Source: CAYYGL01 sp964471235
GTDB lineage: Bacteria; Calditrichota; Calditrichia; RBG-13-44-9; J075
NCBI GenBank assembly: GCA_964471235.1
Contig: CAYYGL010000078.1
Coordinates: forward strand, 1 to 21,265
Direction of reading: 5' to 3'
DNA length: 21,265 nt
The notes beneath the pieces are model-generated. The model worked only from the letters and a program-made list of their open reading frames with translations. It made no database searches and had not been told where the DNA came from. Both the position numbers and the translations under genes were made by a program. This document shows, piece after piece, positions 8,352 to 15,701 of the stretch (position 1 is the stretch's first letter; each line of letters opens with the position of its first letter).

Positions 8352-9013
8352 TGCTGCCCTCTAATGCCCGGTGCACTGAGTTGATGCTCCAACAAAGCGA
8401 AGAAGCCGTCTATTAAAATCGCCAGCAGGGCAGTGGGAATGGCGCCCGCTAATAGAAGGGGAAGATTTCCGGTAGAAATTCCCTGAAAAATGAGAGTACC
8501 CAGGCATTCTGCACCGATTGTTGCTGCCAAAGCCGCGGTACCGACGTTGATAACAATGGCTGTGCGAATACCGGCAAAGATGGTGGGAATTGCCAGAGGC
8601 AGTTCAATATGAAACAGGATTTGATGAGGTGCCATCCCCATTCCCCGGGCAGCCCGGATAACGGCAGGATCAACCCCCTCAAGTCCTACGATAGTATTGC
8701 TTAACACCGGCAGAATAGAGTAGAGCACCAGGGCAAGAATCGCCGGCGCCCAGCCGATTCCCAACTCAATAATTGCCAACAGCGCACTGGCAAGCCCGAT
8801 GACTGCCAGGCTTGGAATCGTCTGGAATACATTGGCTGTTGACAGAATCGTACCACTGTGAATCCGCCATCCGGGTCGAGTAACAAAAATTCCGGCTGGC
8901 AATGCAATTGCAATGGCAATTCCACCACTGACAAAGACTATCCCGAGATGCAGGAGGCTTAAGCGAAAAACGAATTGCCAGTTCCCACTGATATAGGAGA
9001 AAAAGTCTGCCAT
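8348..9013 (-). CDS. Glycine betaine/choline-type ABC transporter permease (OpuBB-like)
   Basis: This 221-residue integral membrane protein has about six hydrophobic segments, including IVFVSGGIAIAIALPAGIFV and LAVIGLASALLAIIEL. It carries the binding-protein-dependent transport (MetI-like) EAA loop GVDPAVIRAARGMGMAPHQI followed by IELPLAIPTIFAGI, the site that contacts the ATPase. It is first in a two-gene operon with the binding lipoprotein, overlapping it by 4 bases. No ATP-binding subunit lies upstream (only 272 bases separate it from a forward gene) or downstream, which is unusual for this transporter class. The ribosome site is weak (GGGTTGA-like). The 221-residue length is normal for OpuBB/OpuBD permeases. 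Confidence 0.88.
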   Translation of the reverse strand: MADFFSYISGNWQFVFRLSLLHLGIVFVSGGIAIAIALPAGIFVTRPGWRIHSGTILSTANVFQTIPSLAVIGLASALLAIIELGIGWAPAILALVLYSILPVLSNTIVGLEGVDPAVIRAARGMGMAPHQILFHIELPLAIPTIFAGIRTAIVINVGTAALAATIGAECLGTLIFQGISTGNLPLLLAGAIPTALLAILIDGFFALLEHQLSAPGIRGQQ

Positions 9014-9285
9014 TGTTCAACCCGCATATATGTTGGAATCATCAACGCTTTTGTAGCGGCACATCAACGGTTCAAAATATCCAAACGAAAGATAAACTCA
9101 AGGAATCGGATTTCCAAGCTACGAACATCCCCTTCATGAGGGATGGGTGTTTGAAAGCAGGCTTTGTGAAGATATCGAAACTCCGCTGCTAAAATGTTCT
9201 CTTTACACGATCAAAAAAAATAGATAAATTTTATTTGTGCAAGGTATAAAGAAAGCACCGGATTTGACCAAACGGAGAGACAAAG

Positions 9286-9687
9286 ATGGTAGAAGTTTTC
9301 GAATCTATCCACAAAGTACGTTCGTATGAATGTGATTTGTACGGTCATGTGAACAATGCCGTTTACCTCCATTATCTGGAATTTGCCCGAATGGAGGTTC
9401 TGGAACACAAGGGTATCACCCTGGATGGTTTAAAGGAATCCGGATTTTTGATTGTGATACAGAGAATCGAAATTGAATATAAATTTCCAGCCGTAGCCCT
9501 TGACCGGCTCCGCATCATAACAACCATGGATAAGGTGTTAAATACCAGCGGTGTTTTTCATCAACAAATTTGGCGAATAGAAGATGAGAAAGAAATTGCC
9601 GATGCTTATGTCACCTGGGTTGTGGTCGATTTAACCGGGCGCCCGGTAAGAATGCCGCGGGTATTAAAGGATGCTTTCGGAATATAA
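9286..9687 (+). CDS. Hotdog-fold acyl-CoA thioesterase (4HBT, YbgC/FadM-like)
   Basis: This 133-residue protein has the family's active-site signature near the N-terminus: RSYECDLYGHVNNAVYLHYL, with Asp17 in the catalytic position and the downstream helix EFARMEVLEHKGI. The middle strand IEIEYKFPA and the end EIADAYVTWVVVD complete the single hotdog domain at usual length. The family hydrolyses acyl-CoA or hydroxybenzoyl-CoA thioesters in the cytoplasm; the substrate is unknown. GGAGAG precedes the ATG at suitable distance. The stop codon lies 14 bases before the GTG start chosen for the next gene, so the pair is probably co-transcribed. Confidence 0.88.
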   Translation: MVEVFESIHKVRSYECDLYGHVNNAVYLHYLEFARMEVLEHKGITLDGLKESGFLIVIQRIEIEYKFPAVALDRLRIITTMDKVLNTSGVFHQQIWRIEDEKEIADAYVTWVVVDLTGRPVRMPRVLKDAFGI

Positions 9688-9703
9688 AAGAGGAGCGATA
9701 CGA

Positions 9704-10141
9704 GTGAATTCCGTATATACTCACCGGGTGGCGGTGAACGCCTATTTGCTAAAAGGAGATAAATTCTTATTATTGAAACGAAACAATCCGCCCCGCTTAT
9801 GGGCACCCCCCGGAGGACGGTTATTGAAAGATGAAGACCCCCGAAGCGGGTTGCACCGGGAAGTGAAGGAAGAAACCAATCTTGATATTACGATTATTGC
9901 ACCGGTGAATACCTGGTTTGGCGAGTTCTCCGGAAATCAATATCTGCTGTCAATCGATTTCTTGGCGGTTGTGAAATCCGGGGAAATCGCCCTCTCTGAT
10001 GAACATAGTGCCTATCGATGGCTAACCCTTTCGGATTTAATAAAAGGGAGCCCTGTTTTATTAGATTCCCCAATCGGATTTCAGGTGTCTGATTTCCAAA
10101 AAGCCCACCGGGTTGCCCGATGCTGGCAGGTGATTGGGTAG
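9704..10141 (+). CDS. Nudix hydrolase, GTG start
   Basis: This 145-residue protein is read from GTG at 9704 because AGAGGAG stands 8 bases before it. An in-frame ATG at 9671 would overlap the thioesterase gene and lacks a ribosome site. The Nudix box is present: GGRLLKDEDPRS then HREVKEETNLDI, giving G-x5-E-x7-REV-x-EE. The usual glycine after EE-x is asparagine here, a tolerated change. The catalytic glutamates are intact. The preceding WAPPGG and the later YRWLTLSDL are typical Nudix surroundings. The family hydrolyses nucleoside diphosphate derivatives; the substrate is unknown. It probably shares a transcript with the thioesterase. Confidence 0.88.
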   Translation: MNSVYTHRVAVNAYLLKGDKFLLLKRNNPPRLWAPPGGRLLKDEDPRSGLHREVKEETNLDITIIAPVNTWFGEFSGNQYLLSIDFLAVVKSGEIALSDEHSAYRWLTLSDLIKGSPVLLDSPIGFQVSDFQKAHRVARCWQVIG

Positions 10142-10183
10142 GGAAAGCACTTGCACACGCCGTCGAGTCAATTCCCAATCACC
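10129..10183. repeat. 10-base inverted repeat spanning the Nudix stop codon
   Basis: GGTGATTGGG at 10129-10138 pairs perfectly with CCCAATCACC at 10174-10183, with 35 bases between. The left arm contains the end of the Nudix coding sequence. No T-run follows, so it is not a standard intrinsic terminator. It may protect the 3' end of the mRNA or belong to a dispersed repeat. Confidence 0.4.
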
Positions 10184-10427
10184 GCTTACCGAGTGTCCCA
10201 TAAAGTGCACCAATCCTCTCCCAATCCGTACACATTCATCAATTGTTTTCACTGTTTTTCAATTAACCATTTGATGCTGAGAAAATAATTATCCGGCTTT
10301 GTAAACACCGGAGTAGGGGGGAAGCGATTAATGGGATGACCCCGAAAAAAAAATAAAAAAATATTAAGAAAATTACTATTTTATCGACTCTTTAAGTAAG
10401 AATAGTGTACAGTTTCTCAACAGTTTT
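10142..10427. other. Intergenic region, increasingly AT-rich, no gene seen
   Basis: After the Nudix stop the sequence is moderately GC-rich to about 10320, then becomes AT-rich with homopolymer A runs (10345-10365). A reverse-strand open frame (10061-10252) overlaps the Nudix gene antisense and lacks a ribosome site; I do not accept it. The promoter for the small-gene cassette downstream should lie here, but I cannot fix it. Confidence 0.4.
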
Positions 10428-10589
10428 TTGAAAGAAATTATCGAGATTTTCGCCAATGCATCTAAGAAAAAAATACGATCAGTAGAAAAAGAGTTGATAA
10501 AAGTGGGCAAAAAAGCTGTAACTAAATTTTATTTTCGTAGTATAAGAAATGGCATTATTGTTGCAGGTTCTTGGGAGAAAAGGGGGTAA
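10428..10589 (+). CDS. Possible small gene or gene remnant (non-ATG start)
   Basis: The forward frame is open from 10368 to the TAA at 10587-10589 in sequence rich in A and T, where stops should be frequent. It contains no ATG. TTG at 10428 is one possible start, but no ribosome site precedes it. The translation ends in a basic, globular-looking stretch (LIKVGKKAVTKFYFRSIRNG then IIVAGSWEKRG). The stop lies 2 bases before the ATG of the next small gene, and that gene's AGGGGG ribosome site is inside this frame, as in coupled genes. It may be the 3' end of a decayed gene. I do not recognise a family. Confidence 0.25.
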   Translation: MKEIIEIFANASKKKIRSVEKELIKVGKKAVTKFYFRSIRNGIIVAGSWEKRG

Positions 10590-10591
10590 AC

Positions 10592-10744
10592 ATGATGCGA
10601 CCATCTGAAAATTTAAAAAAGATTTTTAAATTTCGAGAAAAAAAATCGAAAGAATTTAAGAGAAATATTTCTTACTCCGAGGCTGTAGCCTTGTGGTTGA
10701 CAGAGAATACCCAAAACAATTCGTCTCAAAAGCCGCAGAAATAA
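10592..10744 (+). CDS. Small protein, 50 residues, unknown function
   Basis: ATG at 10592 (a second ATG follows directly) is preceded by AGGGGG at 5-base spacing, a strong ribosome site. The product is very basic (FKFREKKSKEFKRN), then has a predicted short helix NISYSEAVALWLTE and a polar tail. The pattern N-I-x4-A-x3-W-x2-E recurs in the next small protein, suggesting the two are diverged relatives. Small proteins with this sort of helix are common as unannotated ORFs in related genomes, to my recollection; no function can be given. It may be a DNA-binding or antitoxin-like protein, but this is a guess. Confidence 0.5.
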   Translation: MMRPSENLKKIFKFREKKSKEFKRNISYSEAVALWLTENTQNNSSQKPQK

Positions 10745-10787
10745 TTGACAGAATGAGAAAATGATAAACCAAGGTAGGGGTAAAGTT

Positions 10788-10970
10788 ATGGAATTTGGAA
10801 ATGACTATTTTGATTCGCAATTGGAAGAAATTCAAAAATTATACAATAGCTTATCCGATAAGGAAAGAGAAAATATTACTGTTCGGGATGCGATTATCAG
10901 TTGGTTTGCAGAAGGTCATGCGGAGCGATTTCGGGAAGAATTTCTGAAAAAGCAGTCCGTGGCAATGTAG
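10788..10970 (+). CDS. Small protein, 60 residues, unknown function
   Basis: I choose the ATG at 10788 since TAGGGGTAAAG stands just before it, resembling the site before the preceding small gene; an in-frame ATG at 10761 has no such site. The product is acidic in its first half (YFDSQLEEIQKLYNSL). It then carries the shared motif NITVRDAIISWFAE (N29, I30, A35, W39, E42) and a charged helix HAERFREEFLKKQ. It is convergent with the YjbQ gene, 15 bases away. It is probably cytoplasmic; no transmembrane segment is seen. It resembles small conserved hypotheticals ending in 'W-[IF]-x-E...FR' that I have seen in related phyla, but I cannot name a family. Confidence 0.6.
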   Translation: MEFGNDYFDSQLEEIQKLYNSLSDKERENITVRDAIISWFAEGHAERFREEFLKKQSVAM

Positions 10971-10985
10971 CGTCTGTAAACTTTG

Positions 10986-11411
10986 TTATCCTTTTTTTCC
11001 TATCAATTGGATAATTAGGTTACGATGTCTCGGGCGATTATCAAAATCCACCAATATCACCTGCTGCCAGGTGCCCAAACTCAAGCGTTTGTTTACAAAA
11101 GGGATGGTGAGGGATGGTTTTAATAAAGCAGCCCTCACATGTGCATACCCATTCCCATCATGCCACCTTTCATTATGATGGTATTTGATATTCATTGGTA
11201 TCCATTTTTCAAAAAACTCCTTCAAGTCTTTTATTAGCCCCCCCTCATATTCAACGGTAGTCAAACCGGCGGTGGAACCGGGCACAAACACCAGTAAATT
11301 CCCTTCATCCAGACCGCTTTTACTAAGCGTTTGTTGTAACTCTCCGGTAATATCGATGATATCGGTAAATCCCCTGGTGGATAAAGAGAGTGTTTCGGTT
11401 GTGATGGTCAT
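10986..11411 (-). CDS. yjbQ: YjbQ family protein (UPF0047, secondary thiamine-phosphate synthase-like)
   Basis: This 141-residue protein matches the family along its full length. It has a strand-rich start (TLSLSTRGFTDIIDIT), the FVPGSTAGLTTVEYE block, the histidine cluster HHNERWHDGNGYAHVRA (78-94, His78, His79, His84, His91) and LGTWQQVILVDFDNRPRHR. E. coli YjbQ has weak thiamine-phosphate synthase activity, but its true role is unsettled. Its ATG overlaps the stop of the upstream PTS IIB gene by 4 bases (11408-11411), so the two are translationally coupled and probably functionally tied. Confidence 0.93.
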   Translation of the reverse strand: MTITTETLSLSTRGFTDIIDITGELQQTLSKSGLDEGNLLVFVPGSTAGLTTVEYEGGLIKDLKEFFEKWIPMNIKYHHNERWHDGNGYAHVRAALLKPSLTIPFVNKRLSLGTWQQVILVDFDNRPRHRNLIIQLIGKKG

Positions 11412-11902
11412 GATGACTTCCTCTCCAGAAGTGTTTTTAAATCATGAGATGCGTTAGTCGGTATGTCCTGACAATAAAAGACAAATCCTTTCTGTATCAG
11501 CTTTTTAAAAAATTCAACCTCGTGCTTATCCAAAAATAAGTACGACAAATACTCCTCCCGACCCTCGCTGTAATGGATTCCGCCAACATTAACCCTTTGC
11601 GGCGGCAGCCCGTAGTTTGCCATTGTTAAAATGTCATCCACAGTTTTAATCAATATTAAGCTGGTATCTTTCCCTTTCTGGTGCTGAATGATGTAATTGA
11701 CTGTCTCGTTCAGGGGTAATACCAGAGTTTCAATTTTATCCGGCGCTGCCATCATTAGGAGTTCCTTTTCCCAATCATTTTTTGCAATTTGATCGTTACC
11801 GACAATAATATGCTTAATGGGGTAAAAAGAACTCCACCCCACTAATACCTGCCCGTGAATTAATCGATCATCTATTCGGATAATAATGGATGGATGCGAC
11901 AT
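11408..11902 (-). CDS. PTS system mannose/fructose/sorbose-family IIB component
   Basis: This 164-residue protein carries the IIB-Man signature at its N-terminus, IIIRIDDRLIHGQVLVGW, with His16 as the expected phosphorylated residue. The later VNVGGIHYSEG and DKHEVEFFKKLIQKG segments also fit, and the length is normal. In sugar-transporting systems IIB passes phosphate from IIA to the sugar bound by IIC/IID. None of those components, nor EI or HPr, is in the window, so a regulatory role is possible. AAGGAAGG lies about 4 bases before the ATG. The gene couples to yjbQ through a 4-base overlap. A 125-base spacer separates it from the histidine kinase gene upstream. Confidence 0.92.
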   Translation of the reverse strand: MSHPSIIIRIDDRLIHGQVLVGWSSFYPIKHIIVGNDQIAKNDWEKELLMMAAPDKIETLVLPLNETVNYIIQHQKGKDTSLILIKTVDDILTMANYGLPPQRVNVGGIHYSEGREEYLSYLFLDKHEVEFFKKLIQKGFVFYCQDIPTNASHDLKTLLERKSS

Positions 11903-12027
11903 GAGACCTTCCTTTTTTGTTTCCGTTTGAGATGGTTGTAGTTCCCGAGGGCGGTTCGAGTATGGGAATTTACTTCGGATGAAAAGTAGATTCCATTAAC
12001 CGTACAGCAATAGAATTTTCAAGAATG

Positions 12028-13086
12028 TCATTTACTGCTCGTCTGTAACGGCAGAATAAAATGAAACGTCACTCCACCGATGTCATTGTTTTCCGCCCAA
12101 ATTTTCCCCCCATGTGCTTTGACAATTATTTTACAAATATATAATCCCAAACCGGTTCCTTTTACCGTTTCCCGATCATCGCCCCTGAACGACCGAATAA
12201 AAATCTTTTTGAGTTTTTCCTCCGGTATCCCGCCGCCATTGTCTATAATGGAAAAGAGTCCAAATTTTTTAGAATGCCGGGAGGCTTTTATTTGGATGTG
12301 GGCATTCTCCGGACAGTATTTGATGGCATTCTCAATCAGGTTAGTGAAGATGCGTTGAATTTGATAGGTATCTCCAATCAGGCGAGGGAGGTCGGCAGGG
12401 ATATCCTTGGTAATTTTGATGTTTTTACTATCTGCCTGCACCCATAGTCCAACCAACGCCTGGTCTAACACCTTGTTTATCGGGAACACCTCCTCATCCA
12501 GGGTAAACGTATATTGCTCGTTTTTATAAACTTCATTGATGTCTTCCAGCATATCTAAAATTTGGTCCCCTAAATTCATTGCCTTTTCCAGAAAATTGAG
12601 CTGTCCCTCGTTTAGTTTACCAAAGGTCTGGTTTAATAACAGGTCGATGTAGGCAATCAGGCTATTCAGGGGAGAACGAACATCATGAATCAGCATTGCC
12701 GCCAGTTCGGTTCGGGTTTTTGCCCGCTTAAACGATTCCCCAATGTTGTAAAAAAATGACGCCAGTTCAATTTCCTGCCCCCGGGACGTTGCAAAAAACA
12801 GGTTTCCGTTAAGAGACGGTAAATGGGGTGGAGATTTGCCAAAATTGATAACAATGGTGTGGGGGCTGAAGTTGTTTAAAAAATCGGATAACCCCTGATA
12901 ATCAAATGTGCCTTCCGGGTTATCGATACAGCATAAATCGATATGGTAGCGTTCCGGTGCGGCTTTCCACTCTTTAAAATTAGGGAGTTTAAAAACCTTA
13001 AAGCGGCTTTTTTTCAAGAGTTCAGAATACGTTTGGACAAAAGAATTCCGCTCGGAAATGATCAGCGCTGTATTTTTAATTTTCAT
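12028..13086 (-). CDS. Soluble sensor histidine kinase with receiver-like N-terminal domain
   Basis: This 352-residue protein has no transmembrane segment. Residues 1-~115 have the alternating strand-helix look of a receiver (ALIISERNS at the first strand, HIDLCCIDNPEG at the third). The acidic pair and the conserved lysine are not evident, so it may be a pseudo-receiver. The HisKA domain follows with the H-box AAMLIHDVRSPLNSLIAYID, phospho-acceptor His134. The ATPase domain has the N box TNLIENAIKYCPE (Asn253), G1 IIDNGGGIPEE (Asp282) and G2 VKGTGLGLYICKII (310-314). The kinase is therefore probably active. It lies 13 bases behind the crotonase stop, with no clear ribosome site of its own, suggesting coupled translation. 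No response regulator is nearby. Confidence 0.9.
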   Translation of the reverse strand: MKIKNTALIISERNSFVQTYSELLKKSRFKVFKLPNFKEWKAAPERYHIDLCCIDNPEGTFDYQGLSDFLNNFSPHTIVINFGKSPPHLPSLNGNLFFATSRGQEIELASFFYNIGESFKRAKTRTELAAMLIHDVRSPLNSLIAYIDLLLNQTFGKLNEGQLNFLEKAMNLGDQILDMLEDINEVYKNEQYTFTLDEEVFPINKVLDQALVGLWVQADSKNIKITKDIPADLPRLIGDTYQIQRIFTNLIENAIKYCPENAHIQIKASRHSKKFGLFSIIDNGGGIPEEKLKKIFIRSFRGDDRETVKGTGLGLYICKIIVKAHGGKIWAENNDIGGVTFHFILPLQTSSK

Positions 13087-13099
13087 AAGATAGCGTTGT

Positions 13100-13882
13100 C
13101 TATTTGCCTTTGAACATGGGTTTTCGCTTGTTTAAAAAAGCAGAGGTGCCTTCTCTCATGTCTTCTGTTTCGCATGATTTTCCAAATAGACGCGCTTCTA
13201 TTGCCAGGGCGGAATCCATGTCCGTATCCATTCCTCGGTACACGGCTTCCAGGATATATTGTAGAGCGAGGGGGGCTTTTTGACTCAAAGCAGATGCCAG
13301 TGTCGCGGCACGTTCCATTAATTGCTCGCTTTCGACCACTTCTGAGACCAATCCCAACTGAAGTGCTTTTTCGGCTGAAATCATCTCCCCGCTGCTCAGG
13401 AGATAAATCGCGTTGGATAACCCGATTAAGCGGGGGAGCCTTTGGGTACCGCCGTAACCCGGGATGATCCCTAAATTGATTTCCGGTTGCCCGAATCGCG
13501 CATGACTGGAAGCGATGCGGATATGACAGGACATGGCTAACTCGCAGCCTCCACCCAGGGCAAACCCATTCACTGCAGCAATAACCGGCTTTGTCATCGT
13601 TTCTATGAACCGAAATACCTTTTGACCGCGGGTAGCAAAAGCTTCTCCGCTGGATTGATCCAAGCGGGTAATCTCGGAGATATCGGCACCGGCAACGAAG
13701 GCCTTTTGTCCGGCGCCGGTTAGAACAATCGCCCGGATGGCACTGTCCTCATTTAACTTGTGCATGGTGGTATCCAGTGATTCAATCGTGGCGATATTCA
13801 AAGCGTTCAATTTTTCCGGCCGGTTGATGGTGACGATAGCGATCGGTTCTCTTCGTTCCACGATGATGTTTGAGGCGTCCAT
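13100..13882 (-). CDS. Enoyl-CoA hydratase/isomerase (crotonase family)
   Basis: This 260-residue enzyme starts at ATG 13882, preceded by GGAGAG at 6 bases; an in-frame ATG at 13951 would overlap rmlA and lacks support. Crotonase features are: INRPEKLNALN (19-29), oxyanion-hole segment FVAGADISEI (62-71), GFALGGGCELAMSCHIRIAS (106-125) with Glu114, and RFGQPEINLGIIPGYGGTQR (129-148) with Glu134. Both glutamates of the hydratase active site are thus present, so it should hydrate 2-enoyl-CoA in fatty-acid or butyrate-type metabolism in the cytoplasm. It sits 40 bases behind rmlA and 13 bases before the histidine kinase, an operon of unrelated functions. Confidence 0.92.
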   Translation of the reverse strand: MDASNIIVERREPIAIVTINRPEKLNALNIATIESLDTTMHKLNEDSAIRAIVLTGAGQKAFVAGADISEITRLDQSSGEAFATRGQKVFRFIETMTKPVIAAVNGFALGGGCELAMSCHIRIASSHARFGQPEINLGIIPGYGGTQRLPRLIGLSNAIYLLSSGEMISAEKALQLGLVSEVVESEQLMERAATLASALSQKAPLALQYILEAVYRGMDTDMDSALAIEARLFGKSCETEDMREGTSAFLNKRKPMFKGK

Positions 13883-13922
13883 TGGATTCTCTCCATTCTC
13901 GAATGTTGTGTTTCTCAAATCT

Positions 13923-14987
13923 CTAAACAATTTCCAGAAAGCTTTGCGCACCTAAAATAAAACGGTGAGTGTTGGGTTTTTCATCTCCCTTTACAATCTC
14001 TACTTCGCTGCCCAAAATACTGCTTTCGATCCGGATACCCACGTCAATTATCCGGCAATGGTCCATCACAATGCTAAATTCAATCTCACTGTTATGGATG
14101 GATGAATGATGGTAGATGGAAGTGTACGGCCCGATGTAACTGTTGACGATTTCAGTGTCTTCCCCGATTATTACCGGACCCCTCACATGACTGTTAATTA
14201 TTTTTGCCCCTTTTTCCAGAATGATTTTCCCGGTTACCTTGGATTTGTCGTCAATTTCCCCGGCGATTAATTCCGGCAAATTTTCCAATACCAATTGGTT
14301 AGCTTCCAACAAATCATACGGTTTACCGGTATCCTTCCACCAGCCCGTTATTTCAGAATAGGTGATGGTGTAACCGTTGTCAAGCAAATATTGATGGGCG
14401 TCGGAAATTTCCAATTCCCCGCGAGCACTCGGTTGAATGGAATTTACCGCCTCAAAAATAGCGGAATCGTACACATAAATGCCGGCAACGGCGAATTCGC
14501 TTTTGGGATGAGCAGGTTTTTCTTCTATCCGAACAATTTTGTTTCCCTGTAACTCCGGGACTCCAAACCGGGAGGGGTCTTTCACCTTTGCCAGGGTTAA
14601 GTGGCAATTGCTTTGGGTTTCCTGAAAGCGATCAATAAATCGTTTCACCCCCCCTACCACCATGTTATCGCCCAGGTAAAAAATAAACGGATCATCTTGA
14701 ATAAAATCCCGGGAAATTTTGACAACATGTGCCAGCCCTAAAGGCGCTTCCTGGGGGATGTAGGTAATCCGGGCATTCCATTGTTCCCCCGATCCAATCT
14801 GCCTCTGAACTTCCCTGTCATCCGCATTCACCACAATCCCGATTTCTGTAATCCCGGCTTCCACTACCGCTTCAATTGCGTAGTGCAAAATGGGCTTGTT
14901 GGCAATCGGAATCAAATGCTTGTTCTGGGTATGAGTGATCGGTCTTAACCGGGTACCTCTACCGCCACTGGTAATCAATGCTTTCAT
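13923..14987 (-). CDS. rmlA: Glucose-1-phosphate thymidylyltransferase, long form (RmlA-like)
   Basis: This 354-residue nucleotidyltransferase makes dTDP-glucose or a related NDP-sugar from sugar-1-phosphate for surface polysaccharide. The signature GGRGTRLRPITHT (8-20), Lys23 in NKHLIPIANKP, Asp107 in YLGDNMV, EEKP at 155-158 and WWKDTGKP (216-223) mark the catalytic domain. Residues ~245-340 are hexapeptide-like left-handed beta-helix repeats (GKIILEKGAKI...GPVIIGEDTEI...), which define the long form (355 residues typical). GAGAAG lies upstream of the ATG. No other dTDP-rhamnose genes (rmlB, C or D) are present, so other sugar-nucleotide roles are possible. It is the first gene of the reverse-strand cluster. 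Confidence 0.9.
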   Translation of the reverse strand: MKALITSGGRGTRLRPITHTQNKHLIPIANKPILHYAIEAVVEAGITEIGIVVNADDREVQRQIGSGEQWNARITYIPQEAPLGLAHVVKISRDFIQDDPFIFYLGDNMVVGGVKRFIDRFQETQSNCHLTLAKVKDPSRFGVPELQGNKIVRIEEKPAHPKSEFAVAGIYVYDSAIFEAVNSIQPSARGELEISDAHQYLLDNGYTITYSEITGWWKDTGKPYDLLEANQLVLENLPELIAGEIDDKSKVTGKIILEKGAKIINSHVRGPVIIGEDTEIVNSYIGPYTSIYHHSSIHNSEIEFSIVMDHCRIIDVGIRIESSILGSEVEIVKGDEKPNTHRFILGAQSFLEIV

Positions 14988-15672
14988 AATCTGCTTCTCA
15001 GATTTAGTGAAGTAATAATCTTGAATTTAAAGAACCGATTTCTTGCATGTGAACGACTGATATTATCGACTCCATCAAAAAAAACTTTTTACGAAATAAA
15101 TTTAGGTAAAATCACATTTCTATGCAATAAACAATGATGTTACCTGGTAGCGTTGTAACGTTAACATACAATACGGACGATTCTATCGAAAAGCCAGGGG
15201 GTAAACGACTAACTAACATTTCTCACGTTGAACCGGTGAATTTGTTATTCAAAGGGAAGAAGGAAAACATTTCATAAATTCTTGTCTTGAAAGATTTATA
15301 ACTACCTGCTCTCTGTCCGCTCACTCCCTCGAACTCACCCCTTCTTTCCGCCTCTCTTCATGGAGTTTGAATAATTAATCGGGCTATTTTTAATGCTCGC
15401 AACGGAGCGTCAAAACAAGTTTTGACGATCCGTTGTAAACGTAGGAGCGACAAAATTTATTTTGTCGGTGGCACGGTTATTTAATCAAACTTCATCGAGA
15501 GGGGGATGAAAGGGGGAGAGTTCAACAGGCAGCCTCAGAAAAAATTATCAAAATTTCTACAATACCACCGGAATTTTTTGGACTGGAACCCTAAAAACTA
15601 TCATTGTACCCTGTGAGTAAAAAAGAACAATCATTGTTGAAGCGAGAAATGTTTGGACTAATTTATTTTTTT
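14988..15672. other. Long intergenic region between rmlA and groES
   Basis: Nearly 700 bases separate the divergent rmlA and groES genes before the groES promoter begins. The first ~340 bases are AT-rich with no gene seen. The rest holds the inverted-repeat element at 15331-15523 and a short AT-rich stretch. Promoters for rmlA should lie near 15000-15100, but no clear match was found. Confidence 0.5.
15331..15523. repeat. 193-bp inverted-repeat element with two nested hairpins (MITE/REP-like)
   Basis: The ends are imperfect inverted repeats of about 50 bases, both beginning GAACTC, then a C/T-rich tract, CCTCTC, ATG-n-AGTTTGA and an A/T stretch. Between them lie two perfect-stem hairpins. 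The first is AACGGA-g-CGTCAAAAC-aa-GTTTTGACG-a-TCCGTT at 15401-15434, and the second is CGACAAAAT-tt-ATTTTGTCG at 15448-15467, preceded by GTAGGAG. There is no coding capacity. This architecture is like a miniature inverted-repeat element or a composite REP. No target duplication is obvious at the edges. Confidence 0.6.
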
Positions 15673-15673
15673 C

Positions 15674-15701
15674 TTGATCCTGGAATTGGAACGACTATAT
15701 T
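15674..15701 (+). promoter_or_regulatory. groESL promoter
   Basis: TTGATC at 15674-15679 and TATATT at 15696-15701 are 16 bases apart and lie directly upstream of the CIRCE operator. The same bases also fit the FCB-type pattern TTG-N19-TAnnTTTG except for the last base. The position relative to the operator and gene makes this the likely promoter. Confidence 0.6.

Noticed and set aside
9120..9150. Short hairpin CATCCC...GGGATG upstream of the ABC permease
   Set aside because: Only a 6-base stem with an 8-base loop; not above what is expected by chance and not at a useful position.
10061..10252. Reverse 63-codon frame overlapping the Nudix gene end
   Set aside because: It is antisense to a well-supported gene and lacks a ribosome site; its open frame probably follows from the inverted repeat and GC content there.
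15141..15165. Near-palindromic TGTAACGTTAACA in the rmlA-groES spacer
   Set aside because: Symmetry is imperfect and no second copy was seen, so an operator claim is not supported.
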